From NCBI GenBank assembly GCA_964450405.1, contig CAYVCQ010000003.1, forward strand, positions 186,001 to 250,000: a stretch of DNA of 64,000 bases. The letters run 5' to 3'. This document shows, in pieces, positions 25,467 to 33,988 of the stretch. The DNA is from WRGT01 sp964450405. GTDB lineage: Bacteria > Spirochaetota > UBA4802 > UBA5550. Positions within the stretch are counted from its first letter, which is position 1. Every line of letters begins with the position of its first letter. Below the pieces are notes generated by a model. The model was not told the DNA's origin. It ran no database searches and saw nothing but the letters and a program-made list of their open reading frames with translations. The translations under genes were made by a program, and so were the position numbers.

Positions 25467-26588
25467 CTATTTTTTATAAATTTTCCTTATTGCACTATTT
25501 AAAGTATCAGCCACATAAAGATTTGTACCGTCAGTTGTTATTCCTCTTGGATAATTAAATCTTGAGACATAAGATGCACCATCAATAAAACCATTAATTA
25601 CTGTCGGATATGAACCAGCTATTGTAGTAACTTTCATACATGATATTTCAATTTGCCTAACAGCATGACTAGGACCTTCGCATAAAAAAAGAAAACCATT
25701 CGAATAGGTACAATAAGTAGGTTGATTAAACCTTGCTGATGTCCCTATACCGTCTAATAAACCGAAACTCGGTGTTGGATAAGAACCGGCTATTGTAGTA
25801 ACTACTCCACTTGATAATACAATCTTCCTTATTGCATGATTATTTGTATCCGACACATAAAGATTAGATCCATCCGATGCTATACCAATCGGTGATTCAA
25901 ATCTTGACGCTGTTCCAGTACCATCGATAAAACCACCTGTTGCAGTGGGGTATGAACCGGCAATAGTAGTAACTGCACCACTTGATAATACTATTTTTCT
26001 TATTGAGTGATTATTTATTTCAACAACATATAAACATGAGTTTGAATAAACAATACCACGCGGTATATTAAATCTAGCTGCTGTTCCTATACCATCGAGT
26101 AGACCACTTGTTGCAGTGGGGTATGCACCTGCAATAGTAGTAACTGCCCCAGTAGAGATTACTACTTTTCTTATTGCATGATTATAGCTATCCGAAACAT
26201 AAAGGTTAGTTCCATCCGTGGTTATGCCCCTGGGATTATTAAAAGTCGCGGCAGTTCCAGTACCATCTAAGAATGTGCTAGCTCCTGAACCGGCTATTGT
26301 TGTAACTACTCCTGTCGAAATAACCATTTTTCTGATTCTATTATTTGAGGTGTCCACTATGTAAAGATTTACACCATCAGTTGCAATATCAAATGGTTCA
26401 TTAAATTGAGCAGCAGTCCCAGTACTATCTATAAAACCATTGACAACAGTTGGATATGAACCGGCTATTGTTTCAACATAAACCTCTTTTGCATCCCCGA
26501 AACCATCCGCCACATCACTATACATATCCATACATGAAACCGCAAAAAGCATGCACAAAACTAATATTAAACTTTTCAATTTATTCAT
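25467..26588 (-). CDS. NHL-repeat lipoprotein
   Basis: 373 residues. The leader MNKLKSLILVLCMLFAVSC plus MDMYSDVADGFGD is followed by six NHL-type repeats of about 55 residues. Each carries TTIAGSYPT, FxDGxGTAARFN, PxGIxTDGxNLYVxDxxNHA and IRKIxxSxGxV elements. This predicts a six-bladed beta-propeller on the cell surface or in the periplasm. The final repeat ends SAIRKIYKK. Underlying DNA repeats are also similar, so recombination between blades is possible. The start lies 5 bases downstream of the preceding gene's stop, which indicates a common transcript. Confidence 0.88.
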   Translation of the reverse strand: MNKLKSLILVLCMLFAVSCMDMYSDVADGFGDAKEVYVETIAGSYPTVVNGFIDSTGTAAQFNEPFDIATDGVNLYIVDTSNNRIRKMVISTGVVTTIAGSGASTFLDGTGTAATFNNPRGITTDGTNLYVSDSYNHAIRKVVISTGAVTTIAGAYPTATSGLLDGIGTAARFNIPRGIVYSNSCLYVVEINNHSIRKIVLSSGAVTTIAGSYPTATGGFIDGTGTASRFESPIGIASDGSNLYVSDTNNHAIRKIVLSSGVVTTIAGSYPTPSFGLLDGIGTSARFNQPTYCTYSNGFLFLCEGPSHAVRQIEISCMKVTTIAGSYPTVINGFIDGASYVSRFNYPRGITTDGTNLYVADTLNSAIRKIYKK

Positions 26589-26593
26589 AGTAT

Positions 26594-28024
26594 CTAAAAC
26601 CTCATCCCCGCCCCAAACGTCGCTGTTGCAAACGGAATAACTCCGCTCATCTCTATAATCATCCCGAAATCTCCACCTGCCATGATATAAAATCTATGTG
26701 TTATATCATATTCAAAGTTAACTCCGCCTAGAACAATCGGTTCGATGGACCACTTGCTTCTCTTTTCCATTGTAAGCCCATAACCAGTATAGAGCTCCGG
26801 TTCAGCCTGGTATTCCACATAGTTATAACTTCCACCCAGCCCGATATGCGGTATAACATAAAAAATATCTGCAACATTAAACCGGTACCCGGAGGTAAAG
26901 ATCAGTGGTACCATCATGGAATAATCGACTACGGCAGTTTCGGTTGTTACACCCTTGTACTGCCAATAGCCAAGCGATACTCCAACTTCAAAATCTTCAA
27001 AGAATGTATTTGAACGGCTTCCTGAGATAAGTCCGCCGTAGCCGTATTTATGTACTTTTTTAAATGTTCCAAAGGGTACAATAAAATTCGGCTGCACTGT
27101 TAAGTTATATCCGGCATAATCATATGTGCTGACCCGTCTGCTCTTTTTGGACTCCATATTAAAATCGTCAACTGCAGTCAGATAAAAGAAATATGTGTCA
27201 TCCGGATCAAGATTCTTAACTTCATAACTATTGGTATATGCTGCATAAGCCTCTTTCCTGTCTAACTGGTAGATCTTATAGCTTTTTATTTTTCCATCTA
27301 CATCATTGGTTTTTGTCCATGATAGATTAACACTCATCTTTTTATTATTCTTTTCCACTACACGCTTTACTTTTATCTTTTTAGGCGGATCTGGTGGAAT
27401 ATTAAGCGTTGTCACCTTTATCTCATTACTCGGCATAGACTCAATGCCATCTTTATCAATTGCTGTTACCTTGATCTTATAATCTGTATTGCTCTTTAGC
27501 CCTTTAAGTGTCTCACTCTTCCCCCATGGCTCACTGTAGAGCTTGTACTCTTTGTTGCTCTTTATATAAACTTTGTATTTACTAACAGGTGTGTACGGAG
27601 CCTTCCACTCGATTTCGATAGTCTCGCTTTGCGCTTTCCCTGTGAGTCCCACGGGATTTGTCCGTGTGGTAAAGAGAACTTCCTCCCTCTTTAATACAAA
27701 CTCAATCGGTTTAGTTATATCCTTTCTAAATGTGTATGTATTGGTATCCTCATCCACCATATACACTTCAAGTACCGAACCATCAATTTTATTAACAAAG
27801 ATCTTACCCATATAAAACTCGGTGTAGAGTATCCTCATTATTTTATTTCTTGGTATAACCTTTGTTTCTCCGCTCTTAGTAGTAAATGTTATTGCGCCTG
27901 CTGTATCTCCGACAATAGTACCCTGAATAATCGAGCCATCATTGATAAAAACAAACTCCGCAGAGAGAGGAGCCGTAAGTGTAAGGGCAAGAATCACCGA
28001 AATGATAAATGTTTTAAGTTTCAT
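26594..28024 (-). CDS. Fibronectin type III / beta-barrel surface protein, paralog 3
   Basis: 476 residues with signal peptide MKLKTFIISVILALTLTAPL, the beta module VFINDGSIIQGTIVG / TKVIPRNKIMRILYTEFYMG and the segment VDEDTNTYTFRKDITKPIEF shared with paralog 1. Two FN3 domains follow (about 120-300, with LKSNTDYKIKVTAIDKDGIE and LDPDDTYFFYLTAVDDFNME). The last 170 residues are predicted barrel strands ending FATATFGAGMRF. AGGAAG precedes ATG 28024. It heads the minus-strand gene run 28024-22341 with the NHL, DUF1566, paralog 2 and SUMF1 genes. No copy of the candidate ECF promoter was found immediately upstream. Confidence 0.82.
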   Translation of the reverse strand: MKLKTFIISVILALTLTAPLSAEFVFINDGSIIQGTIVGDTAGAITFTTKSGETKVIPRNKIMRILYTEFYMGKIFVNKIDGSVLEVYMVDEDTNTYTFRKDITKPIEFVLKREEVLFTTRTNPVGLTGKAQSETIEIEWKAPYTPVSKYKVYIKSNKEYKLYSEPWGKSETLKGLKSNTDYKIKVTAIDKDGIESMPSNEIKVTTLNIPPDPPKKIKVKRVVEKNNKKMSVNLSWTKTNDVDGKIKSYKIYQLDRKEAYAAYTNSYEVKNLDPDDTYFFYLTAVDDFNMESKKSRRVSTYDYAGYNLTVQPNFIVPFGTFKKVHKYGYGGLISGSRSNTFFEDFEVGVSLGYWQYKGVTTETAVVDYSMMVPLIFTSGYRFNVADIFYVIPHIGLGGSYNYVEYQAEPELYTGYGLTMEKRSKWSIEPIVLGGVNFEYDITHRFYIMAGGDFGMIIEMSGVIPFATATFGAGMRF

Positions 28025-28131
28025 AAAGCTTCCTGAGTTTTTGATTTTGAGAATGGCCATTTGAGTTATATATATTTTATGATGTGAGATGTGAGTTCTA
28101 TATTTAACACTGAAATTTATTCAAATCACCC

Positions 28132-28245
28132 GCCCCCTAATCCCCCGAAGGGGGACTTCAAGATGATCTCCCAAAATATTTCATTTTACACATTATTTTT
28201 AATATCAAAATCTTTTAAGTCCCCCTCCGGGGGATTTAGGGGGCC
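28132..28245. repeat. Inverted repeat CCCCCTAATCCCCC / GGGGGATTTAGGGGG
   Basis: The left arm (28132-28164, GCCCCCTAATCCCCCGAAGG and on to AAGAT) is inverted at 28211-28245 with few mismatches. Each arm also folds on itself (CCCCCGAAGGGGG, CCCCCTCCGGGGG). This is a widespread class of GC-rich intergenic repeat. It fills the gap between the FecR lipoprotein gene and paralog 3. Confidence 0.75.
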
Positions 28246-28268
28246 GTTTTCCCGGAGGGGAGTGATAT

Positions 28269-29171
28269 CTACATCACCCCGGTTCTCTTTACATTCTTGG
28301 CGGGAACTGTTACTATTCCGCCTGGAGTTAATATTTTCAGAGTTTTGCTGCGGTCCACTATTACACCCTTGATAACTCTTCCGTTGTACATTGTTATAAC
28401 ATCAATTCGTTTGAATTTTAACCGGAGGTCATCCAGTGTCATACCTGATAGTTTATCTATCTCAACATTAATCTCTTCATCACTTTTTACAGACTGCTCA
28501 AAGTTTTTATTCAGTTCTTCCTGTGTCATGTTCTGCAGATCTTTCACAACCGGTGTACTTTCCAGTTTCTTAAGCTCAAGAGTTTCAACCTTGTTTAACT
28601 CCCTCATTTCAACTTTGTCTGTAACCACTACACTGTTTCCAAGATCAACAAGTTTCTCTTCCTGTGTTTCGCTTTTTATAACACTTACTTTTCCTTTACC
28701 TACAGCTACGACGGTTTTCCCCTCGTTAAAATCTGTAAGAAATTCTGTTCCTCTGACGGAGGCAACTGCAGTTGGAGTTTTGACAAAATACTCGTTCCCT
28801 TTTTTAAGCTTTGTAACACTGGAGAGAACTTTCCCCTTATCAAGTGTAATTACGCGTTTAGCTATATCTGTTATTGATGTAACAGAAACCTTTGTGTTTG
28901 CTTCAAATCGTACAAGGAGTTCTTCACCCACTTGAACTATCACTGAAGATTTATCACCTGTTTCAATTATATCTCCATCTTTTACAATATCCTTCATCAC
29001 AATAAGACGAGGCTGTGAGTTGAGACTCTGAATTGTTGCTGTGCCTGAAAAGAAAGAGACAACTGCATCCACCTTAGCGACAGGACTGCTCTTCTGGCAC
29101 GACCCGGAAATCAGCGAGATTACCATCATTGATAAAACCGCAGCGTAAACTTTTTTCATATTGAACTTCAT
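28269..29171 (-). CDS. FecR-domain lipoprotein
   Basis: 300 residues. The signal peptide has a lipobox Cys (MVISLISGSCQKSS, about residues 17-30). A FecR domain follows: FFSGTATIQ, DIVKDGDIIETGDKSSVIVQ, FEANTKVSV, ITLDKGKVLSSVTKL, YFVKTPTAVASVRGTEFLTD and GKVSVI. A charged linker leads to a C-terminal beta module VITMYNGRVIKGVIVD / LKILTPGGIVTVPAKNVKR, related to the N-terminal module of the FN3/barrel proteins and to the end of the next FecR protein. A periplasmic partner of the membrane FecR regulator, or an envelope sensor, is inferred. It follows the anti-sigma-like gene by 78 bases. GAGG stands 7 bases before the ATG. Confidence 0.85.
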   Translation of the reverse strand: MKFNMKKVYAAVLSMMVISLISGSCQKSSPVAKVDAVVSFFSGTATIQSLNSQPRLIVMKDIVKDGDIIETGDKSSVIVQVGEELLVRFEANTKVSVTSITDIAKRVITLDKGKVLSSVTKLKKGNEYFVKTPTAVASVRGTEFLTDFNEGKTVVAVGKGKVSVIKSETQEEKLVDLGNSVVVTDKVEMRELNKVETLELKKLESTPVVKDLQNMTQEELNKNFEQSVKSDEEINVEIDKLSGMTLDDLRLKFKRIDVITMYNGRVIKGVIVDRSKTLKILTPGGIVTVPAKNVKRTGVM

Positions 29172-29249
29172 ATTAAACCTCTTTTGTAAATATTATTGCC
29201 GGTTATCAGGGACTAAACCCATCCATCCCGAAAAACTATACCCTAAAGA

Positions 29250-30362
29250 CTATTGAACTACTCTTGACCCCTTTACACTCTTGGCGGAAACTGTTGAAAC
29301 ACCGCCCGGAGTAAGAATCTTATATACACTACCGCGTGAAATAATTACTCCGGTATATCTTCTACCGTTATAAAGTATTACTTCATCGAGTTTCCCATAC
29401 TTTAATTTAAGCTCGGCAAGAGTCATCTTTGCCGGCTGTCCCGCTTCATCCGAGGCTGTAAGCTTATTCTTAATCTCACCAAGTTCCTCAGGACTCTTTG
29501 TGCTTATAGATTCCACATACTGAAGATCGGCAAATCCCTTCATTATGAGAGTTTCCTCTTCAGTGATTGACGACTTTTTTTTATCTGAATTTACCTCGGT
29601 TGAATTACCCTCTTCTACATCATACTCCGAACTGTCCGGAGCATACTTCACATGAACTGTTCCGTGTGTTACAAATACCTTTGTCTTTCCGCTTTCATAT
29701 TGCACGCCGAATTCTGTTCCCTTAACTGTAACAATTGAATCGGGAGTACGAACTTCATAAACTGAACCTGATTTGAGATTCTGTACTCTCGACAGTATAC
29801 CTCCGCTCCTTAAATCAAACTGGAAGTTATTACCAAGAGATAAAACATGAACAGTACTCTGTTTAAGAATCTTTACAACTGTTCCATTTTCAAACTGGAA
29901 TAGCGCTGAAGATTCACCTGTTATAATCTCATCACCCGCTCTTATCATATCCGGAGCCTTTGGAGATGCTATCTCTACACCATCGCGTGTTATCCTCAGG
30001 TCTCCCGCAGCGGCAATCACTCCATGCTGCTGCATGTCATTTACTGCAATCATTCCCTGGTTATATATAAAGTTCTGCAGTATCAGTACTGAACTCCCGG
30101 CAACAACCAGAACTGCCAAAACAGAGGCAAATACAGCAGCTCTTGCCCCCGATGCAAGTGTTGCCTGCATCCCCATACTTCTCATCATATAGTAAAACCG
30201 TACCGCAGCTGTTGTCATAAAGGTGCTGCTTTCATTCCTACCAAGTATAACTGAAAGAGTTCTTCTTTTTGAGCGGTAAATCCTCCTCTGCTCACTCGGC
30301 AATACCGGGAGTACAAGGTCATACTTTTTCAGAAGCTGATATATCATTCCTGTATCTCTCAC
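29250..30362 (-). CDS. FecR-domain membrane regulator, probable anti-sigma factor
   Basis: 370 residues. A cytoplasmic N-terminal part of about 85 residues contains a basic linker (SEQRRIYRSKRRTLSVILGR). One membrane helix (about 90-112, AAVFASVLAVLVVAGSSVLI) is followed by a periplasmic FecR domain (about 130-260: MIRAGDEIITGESSALFQFE, SVYEVRTPDSIVTVKGTEFG, TKVFVTHGTVHV). The C-terminal beta module is VILYNGRRYTGVIIS / YKILTPGGVSTVSAKSVKG. The gene overlaps the ECF sigma gene by 4 bases, the usual arrangement for sigma/anti-sigma pairs. It is therefore the likely inner-membrane regulator of that sigma factor, sensing an envelope signal through its periplasmic part. Confidence 0.87.
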   Translation of the reverse strand: MRDTGMIYQLLKKYDLVLPVLPSEQRRIYRSKRRTLSVILGRNESSTFMTTAAVRFYYMMRSMGMQATLASGARAAVFASVLAVLVVAGSSVLILQNFIYNQGMIAVNDMQQHGVIAAAGDLRITRDGVEIASPKAPDMIRAGDEIITGESSALFQFENGTVVKILKQSTVHVLSLGNNFQFDLRSGGILSRVQNLKSGSVYEVRTPDSIVTVKGTEFGVQYESGKTKVFVTHGTVHVKYAPDSSEYDVEEGNSTEVNSDKKKSSITEEETLIMKGFADLQYVESISTKSPEELGEIKNKLTASDEAGQPAKMTLAELKLKYGKLDEVILYNGRRYTGVIISRGSVYKILTPGGVSTVSAKSVKGSRVVQ

Positions 30363-30898
30363 AGCAGATCCTCTATATTATTTATCCCTTTTTCTTTCAG
30401 CTTCTCAACTACACGCTCTGAAAATACGCCGTATCTGTAAACCGTCTGCTTATAACTTAAATTCAGATGTTTAGCAGCCTGTACATATGAATAATTATAA
30501 ACCGCGACAAGTTCAAAGAGCGACGCGTCACGATCCCCGCTCTCATTGCATATATCATATATCACCTGTTTGATCATTATCCTTGAATCTCTAAAACCGT
30601 TTACATATCCCATTCCGATGTCATCAAAGAGTTTATCTACATCGACATCTTTTTTCTTCTTTAACTTATAATAATCAAATACAACTATTTTTAAACATCC
30701 GAAAAGCCATTTTCGCGGATTTTCAACCTCAGCCATATTATCATATAACCGTATAAAAACCTCCTGGCATATATCCTCAGCATCATGATAATTACTAACC
30801 CGTGAGTAAATTGAATTAAATACTATTGAATAATACGAGTCATAGTTTTCGACGAACCGGTCAGTTCCGGAATCAGAAAGCTTATCTTTCAGTTTCAC
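30359..30898 (-). CDS. ECF-type RNA polymerase sigma factor
   Basis: A 179-residue sigma-70 family protein. It has region 2 with YHDAEDICQEVFIRLYDNM (about residues 37-55) and WLFGCLKIVVFDYYKLKK (about 64-81), a short linker, and region 4 with YSYVQAAKHLNLSYKQTVYR (about 129-148) as the helix-turn-helix. No region 1 or 3 is present, so it is ECF type. The start is GTG 30898; a nearby ATG is out of frame. A candidate promoter matching one before the FN3/barrel gene at 20499 lies 26-51 bases upstream, suggesting autoregulation and control of the surface proteins. It is the first gene of sigma, FecR regulator and FecR lipoprotein. Confidence 0.87.
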   Translation of the reverse strand: MKLKDKLSDSGTDRFVENYDSYYSIVFNSIYSRVSNYHDAEDICQEVFIRLYDNMAEVENPRKWLFGCLKIVVFDYYKLKKKKDVDVDKLFDDIGMGYVNGFRDSRIMIKQVIYDICNESGDRDASLFELVAVYNYSYVQAAKHLNLSYKQTVYRYGVFSERVVEKLKEKGINNIEDLL

Positions 30899-30923
30899 TC
30901 ATTTACCATCGGGTTATATAATA

Positions 30924-30949
30924 TAGTAGAAAAAACAGGAAAAAATTCC
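30924..30949 (-). promoter_or_regulatory. Candidate autoregulated ECF-sigma promoter
   Basis: On the minus strand GGAATTT (30949-30943), a 13-base spacer ending GTTTTTT and CTACTA (30929-30924). It matches the element at 20582-20557 in both boxes and in spacer length. GGAA-type -35 boxes are typical of ECF sigma factors. Transcription would begin about 18 bases before the GTG start. Confidence 0.65.
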
Positions 30950-31084
30950 CCAGGGAATTTGAACTTTTTTTTGCAATACTATATTTTTTTCGATTTGTGC
31001 AAAAAGTCAATAATAATACATGCATATAAAGTAATTTTAGTGTATTAATTGTAATAGGTAGGCCCGGGCGGGCTTATTGGAAGA

Positions 31085-31192
31085 TTGTCTGAACCATGAT
31101 TCGCATGATTAAAGGATTTTCCTGATTTACAGCAGGTGAACTTTCACTAAATCATGAAAATCCCTGAATCCTATAAATCAAGGTTCAGACAA
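31085..31192. repeat. 108-bp palindromic dispersed repeat
   Basis: TTGTCTGAACC...TGATT at the left (31085-31121) is inverted at the right (31155-31192, ending AAATCAAGGTTCAGACAA). The inner part is CCTGATTTACAGCAGG. A truncated copy lies at 20981. It occupies the middle of the gap 30950-31317 between divergent operons; the rest of that gap is AT-rich without ORFs. Confidence 0.75.
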
Positions 31193-31317
31193 GGGGTCAG
31201 AGCCTGTTTCAGACAAAATCCCCCTCCTCCCCAAACAACTTCCTTGACATATGTTTTTTCATAATATATCATTTAGTTGCCGAAGATATAAATGAACACT
31301 ATTCCCGGAGAAATAAC

Positions 31318-32004
31318 TTGAATCTTAAACTGAAAGACATTGTCGAACTGCTGCAGCTTCCGGAAAAAACCGTTAAATCATGGATTGAGCAGGGAAAAAT
31401 TCCCTCTTATAAAATCGGCGGGCAGTACAGGTTCAGCGAATCAGAAATAAACGAATGGATTATCAACAACAAGCTTAAGGATAATCTTAACCTCTCGGAG
31501 AGGATAATAGAACTCAGCGCCGGAAAACTCCACGTCAGTCTTACCGGTTTCCTTGAACATGGCGGAATTTACTACGGCATTGAAGGAAAAACTGTAGCCG
31601 AGATAATAAACAACTGCGTCAACAGGATGGCTATCCCTGAAACAGTTCATCGAAGTGTGCTTCTGGAATCTCTTTTAGAGAGGGAGAATATGATGCCCAC
31701 TGCCCTTGGGAAAGGTATTGCAATTCCGCATCCGAGAAACCCGATCATAACTGATGTTGACAATGAAAGCCTCTCCATCTGCTTTCTTACAAATGAAATA
31801 GATTACGGCGCCCTTGACGGAGAGAATGTTCATACTCTATTTATAGTTTTAAGCGCGAACCCCAAGCGTCATCTTGAAATGCTCTCTAAAATTTCATTTC
31901 TTTGCCAGAGTGATGAATTTATGAATCTTCTGAAGAGCAGAGCCGATACACTTTCAATAATTGAATATATGAAAAGAAAAGATATAGAATGGATCAGGGA
32001 GTAA
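31318..32004 (+). CDS. HTH-PTS EIIA (nitrogen/fructose-type) fusion regulator
   Basis: 228 residues in two parts. Residues 1-52 form an excisionase/MerR-like helix-turn-helix (LKDIVELLQLPEKTVKSWIE, then IPSYKIGGQYRFSESEINEW). Residues about 80-225 form a type-2 EIIA domain with ALGKGIAIPHPR, whose His is the expected phosphorylation site, and FIVLSANPKRHLEMLSKISF. No EIIB or EIIC is present, so a regulatory PTS (PtsN-like) role is likely. The start is TTG with GGAG upstream. It stands 4 bases before the first gene of the membrane complex and is clearly part of that operon, so phosphorylation-dependent control of the complex is inferred. Confidence 0.83.
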   Translation: MNLKLKDIVELLQLPEKTVKSWIEQGKIPSYKIGGQYRFSESEINEWIINNKLKDNLNLSERIIELSAGKLHVSLTGFLEHGGIYYGIEGKTVAEIINNCVNRMAIPETVHRSVLLESLLERENMMPTALGKGIAIPHPRNPIITDVDNESLSICFLTNEIDYGALDGENVHTLFIVLSANPKRHLEMLSKISFLCQSDEFMNLLKSRADTLSIIEYMKRKDIEWIRE

Positions 32005-32008
32005 CTTC

Positions 32009-33982
32009 ATGGAACTCTTTTTTGCCGGTATAGTAATCTTAATTGCCGGAGGTATAGTTTCTGAATTTGTTAATTTCAGATATAAACCTGCAGTATCAGT
32101 AATCTTTTCCATTCCCGGAGCAACATTAACTGCTTACGTATCCTTACTCTCTCTTACGGGAAAATCTGCTTCTGAAATTACATTTTATATGAACTTCCCA
32201 TTCGGTGAAACACGTTTTGTTATGGATTCATTATCAGCACTATTTGTTTTTATATTCTCCGTAATTTATCTGCTTGTTTCAATCTACTCAGGCGGATATC
32301 TGAAACATTACAATAACGGAAAAAAGGAGAAGCTTCACTACATATGCCTCTCTCTCCTTATATCTTCTATGATGCTTGTTGTTACCGTTACAAATTCCAT
32401 TATGTTTCTTGTTCTATGGGAGATAATGTCTCTATCATCATTTTTTCTTGTTTCATTCGAAAATGAAAAGAGCGAAGTTTATGATGCAGCGATCAATTAT
32501 CTTGTTGCAATGCATGTCGGAGTTGTTTTCATTATTTCCGCCTTTGCATATCTTTCATTCAGATCAGGCGGAAACACCTTTGATGATTTCAGAGTGGTTC
32601 TCAATTCGAGTAAAAGTCTTGCAGATCTTCTTTTTTGTATTTTATTTATCGGCTTCGGCACAAAGGCGGGCTTCTTCCCGTTTCACGCCTGGCTGCCGAA
32701 GGCCCACCCGGCGGCACCGTCACATGTATCTGCTCTTATGTCGGGACTTATGATTAAGACCGGCATTTACGGAATCTTAAGATTCCTGACCCTTATAGAC
32801 AATGCGTCGAAAACAATAGGTTTTATACTGCTGGCAATATCAGCATACACCGCGCTCTTCGGAATTATATATGCAATGAATGAGCGAGATATGAAAAAGC
32901 AGCTGGCTTATTCCAGTATAGAGAATATTGGTCTAATCGGAATGGCAATATCTGTTGGAATACTCGGAATGGCCTTCGGGAATAAATATATGGCACTGCT
33001 TGGTTTTACCGGAGCTGTTCTTCATATAATTAATCACTCACTTTTTAAAACACTTCTCTTCCTTGCGGCGGGGAGTGTGTACCTCAACACTCATTCGAAA
33101 AATATGGAGACCATGGGTGGAATAATAAAAAAACTTCCATACACAGCCTCTCTCTTTATATTCGCATCGGTTGCAATTTCCGGACTTCCTCCGCTGAACG
33201 GTTTTATCAGTGAATTTTTTATCTACTACTCGATGATCAGCGGTATAAAAACCTCTCCGGTTCTCTTTGTCACAATGATTGCCGGATTTTCGCTGCTGGC
33301 ACTGATCGGTGCGATTGCAGTTATCGCCTTCACAAAGTCATCGGGAATTATCTTTCTTGGAAGTTCGCGCGGTTCAGAAATTGATCACTACAAAGAATCC
33401 CGAAGCACGGTTATCCCCATGGTTATTATCGCAGCTCTTATGCTTCTGGCCGGTCTTCTGCCGCAGAAAGTAATCGGCTTTACATCGGGCATAACAACAC
33501 TTCTTCTAAAAACTGATGTTACATGGGAGTTCAGCAGAGTTATCTCACTTGCATCAGGTCTTTCAACGGCAATGTTTGTCTTTACGGGTATACTGGTTTC
33601 AATAACTCTTTTAAGAGTGATGATCTATCGAAGAGAAACTGTTGAGCACTTCAAGACATGGGACTGCGGGTATCAGGGTGGAACACCGCGTATGCAGTAC
33701 ACGGCATCATCCTTCTCGGCTGACACAGTCAATGTTACTAAACCGTTTCTGATTCATAAAAAAGATCTGGTTAAACCTGAAGGTATCTTTCCCGGCAAAT
33801 CATCTATAAAAACTGAAAATTTCGATATAACAGATATCCTGGTAATATATGTTATAAAAAAACTGATAGATAAATTCTTTAACCTGGTCTCAGTCATTCA
33901 GAGTAGAACAACACAGCAGTATGTGATATATGTCATCTTTTTTATCACCGTTACCTTTATCTGGATTATATGGATCAAGTGA
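32009..33982 (+). CDS. hyfB: Antiporter-like subunit of an Ehr/Hyf complex (HyfB/HycC/NuoL-like)
   Basis: A 657-residue polytopic protein of the proton-conducting membrane transporter family. It shows MVVTVTNSIMFLVLWEIMSL (about residues 119-138, conserved Glu), GFGTKAGFFPFHAWLPKAHP (conserved Lys), HVSALMSGLMIKTGIYGIL, KKQLAYSSIENIGLIG and SGLPPLNGFISEFFI. A later segment, TWDCGYQGGTPRMQYTASSF, is the usual C-terminal feature of HyfB/HycC proteins. It is the first structural gene of a six-gene complex and should couple electron transfer to H+ or Na+ translocation across the inner membrane. Confidence 0.9.
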   Translation: MELFFAGIVILIAGGIVSEFVNFRYKPAVSVIFSIPGATLTAYVSLLSLTGKSASEITFYMNFPFGETRFVMDSLSALFVFIFSVIYLLVSIYSGGYLKHYNNGKKEKLHYICLSLLISSMMLVVTVTNSIMFLVLWEIMSLSSFFLVSFENEKSEVYDAAINYLVAMHVGVVFIISAFAYLSFRSGGNTFDDFRVVLNSSKSLADLLFCILFIGFGTKAGFFPFHAWLPKAHPAAPSHVSALMSGLMIKTGIYGILRFLTLIDNASKTIGFILLAISAYTALFGIIYAMNERDMKKQLAYSSIENIGLIGMAISVGILGMAFGNKYMALLGFTGAVLHIINHSLFKTLLFLAAGSVYLNTHSKNMETMGGIIKKLPYTASLFIFASVAISGLPPLNGFISEFFIYYSMISGIKTSPVLFVTMIAGFSLLALIGAIAVIAFTKSSGIIFLGSSRGSEIDHYKESRSTVIPMVIIAALMLLAGLLPQKVIGFTSGITTLLLKTDVTWEFSRVISLASGLSTAMFVFTGILVSITLLRVMIYRRETVEHFKTWDCGYQGGTPRMQYTASSFSADTVNVTKPFLIHKKDLVKPEGIFPGKSSIKTENFDITDILVIYVIKKLIDKFFNLVSVIQSRTTQQYVIYVIFFITVTFIWIIWIK

Positions 33983-33988
33983 GGTAAT

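Noticed and set aside
28297..28935. 212-codon plus-strand frame inside the FecR lipoprotein gene
   Set aside because: It has a Ser/Thr/Leu-rich composition without motif or ribosome site; it is antisense to a gene with clear FecR motifs.
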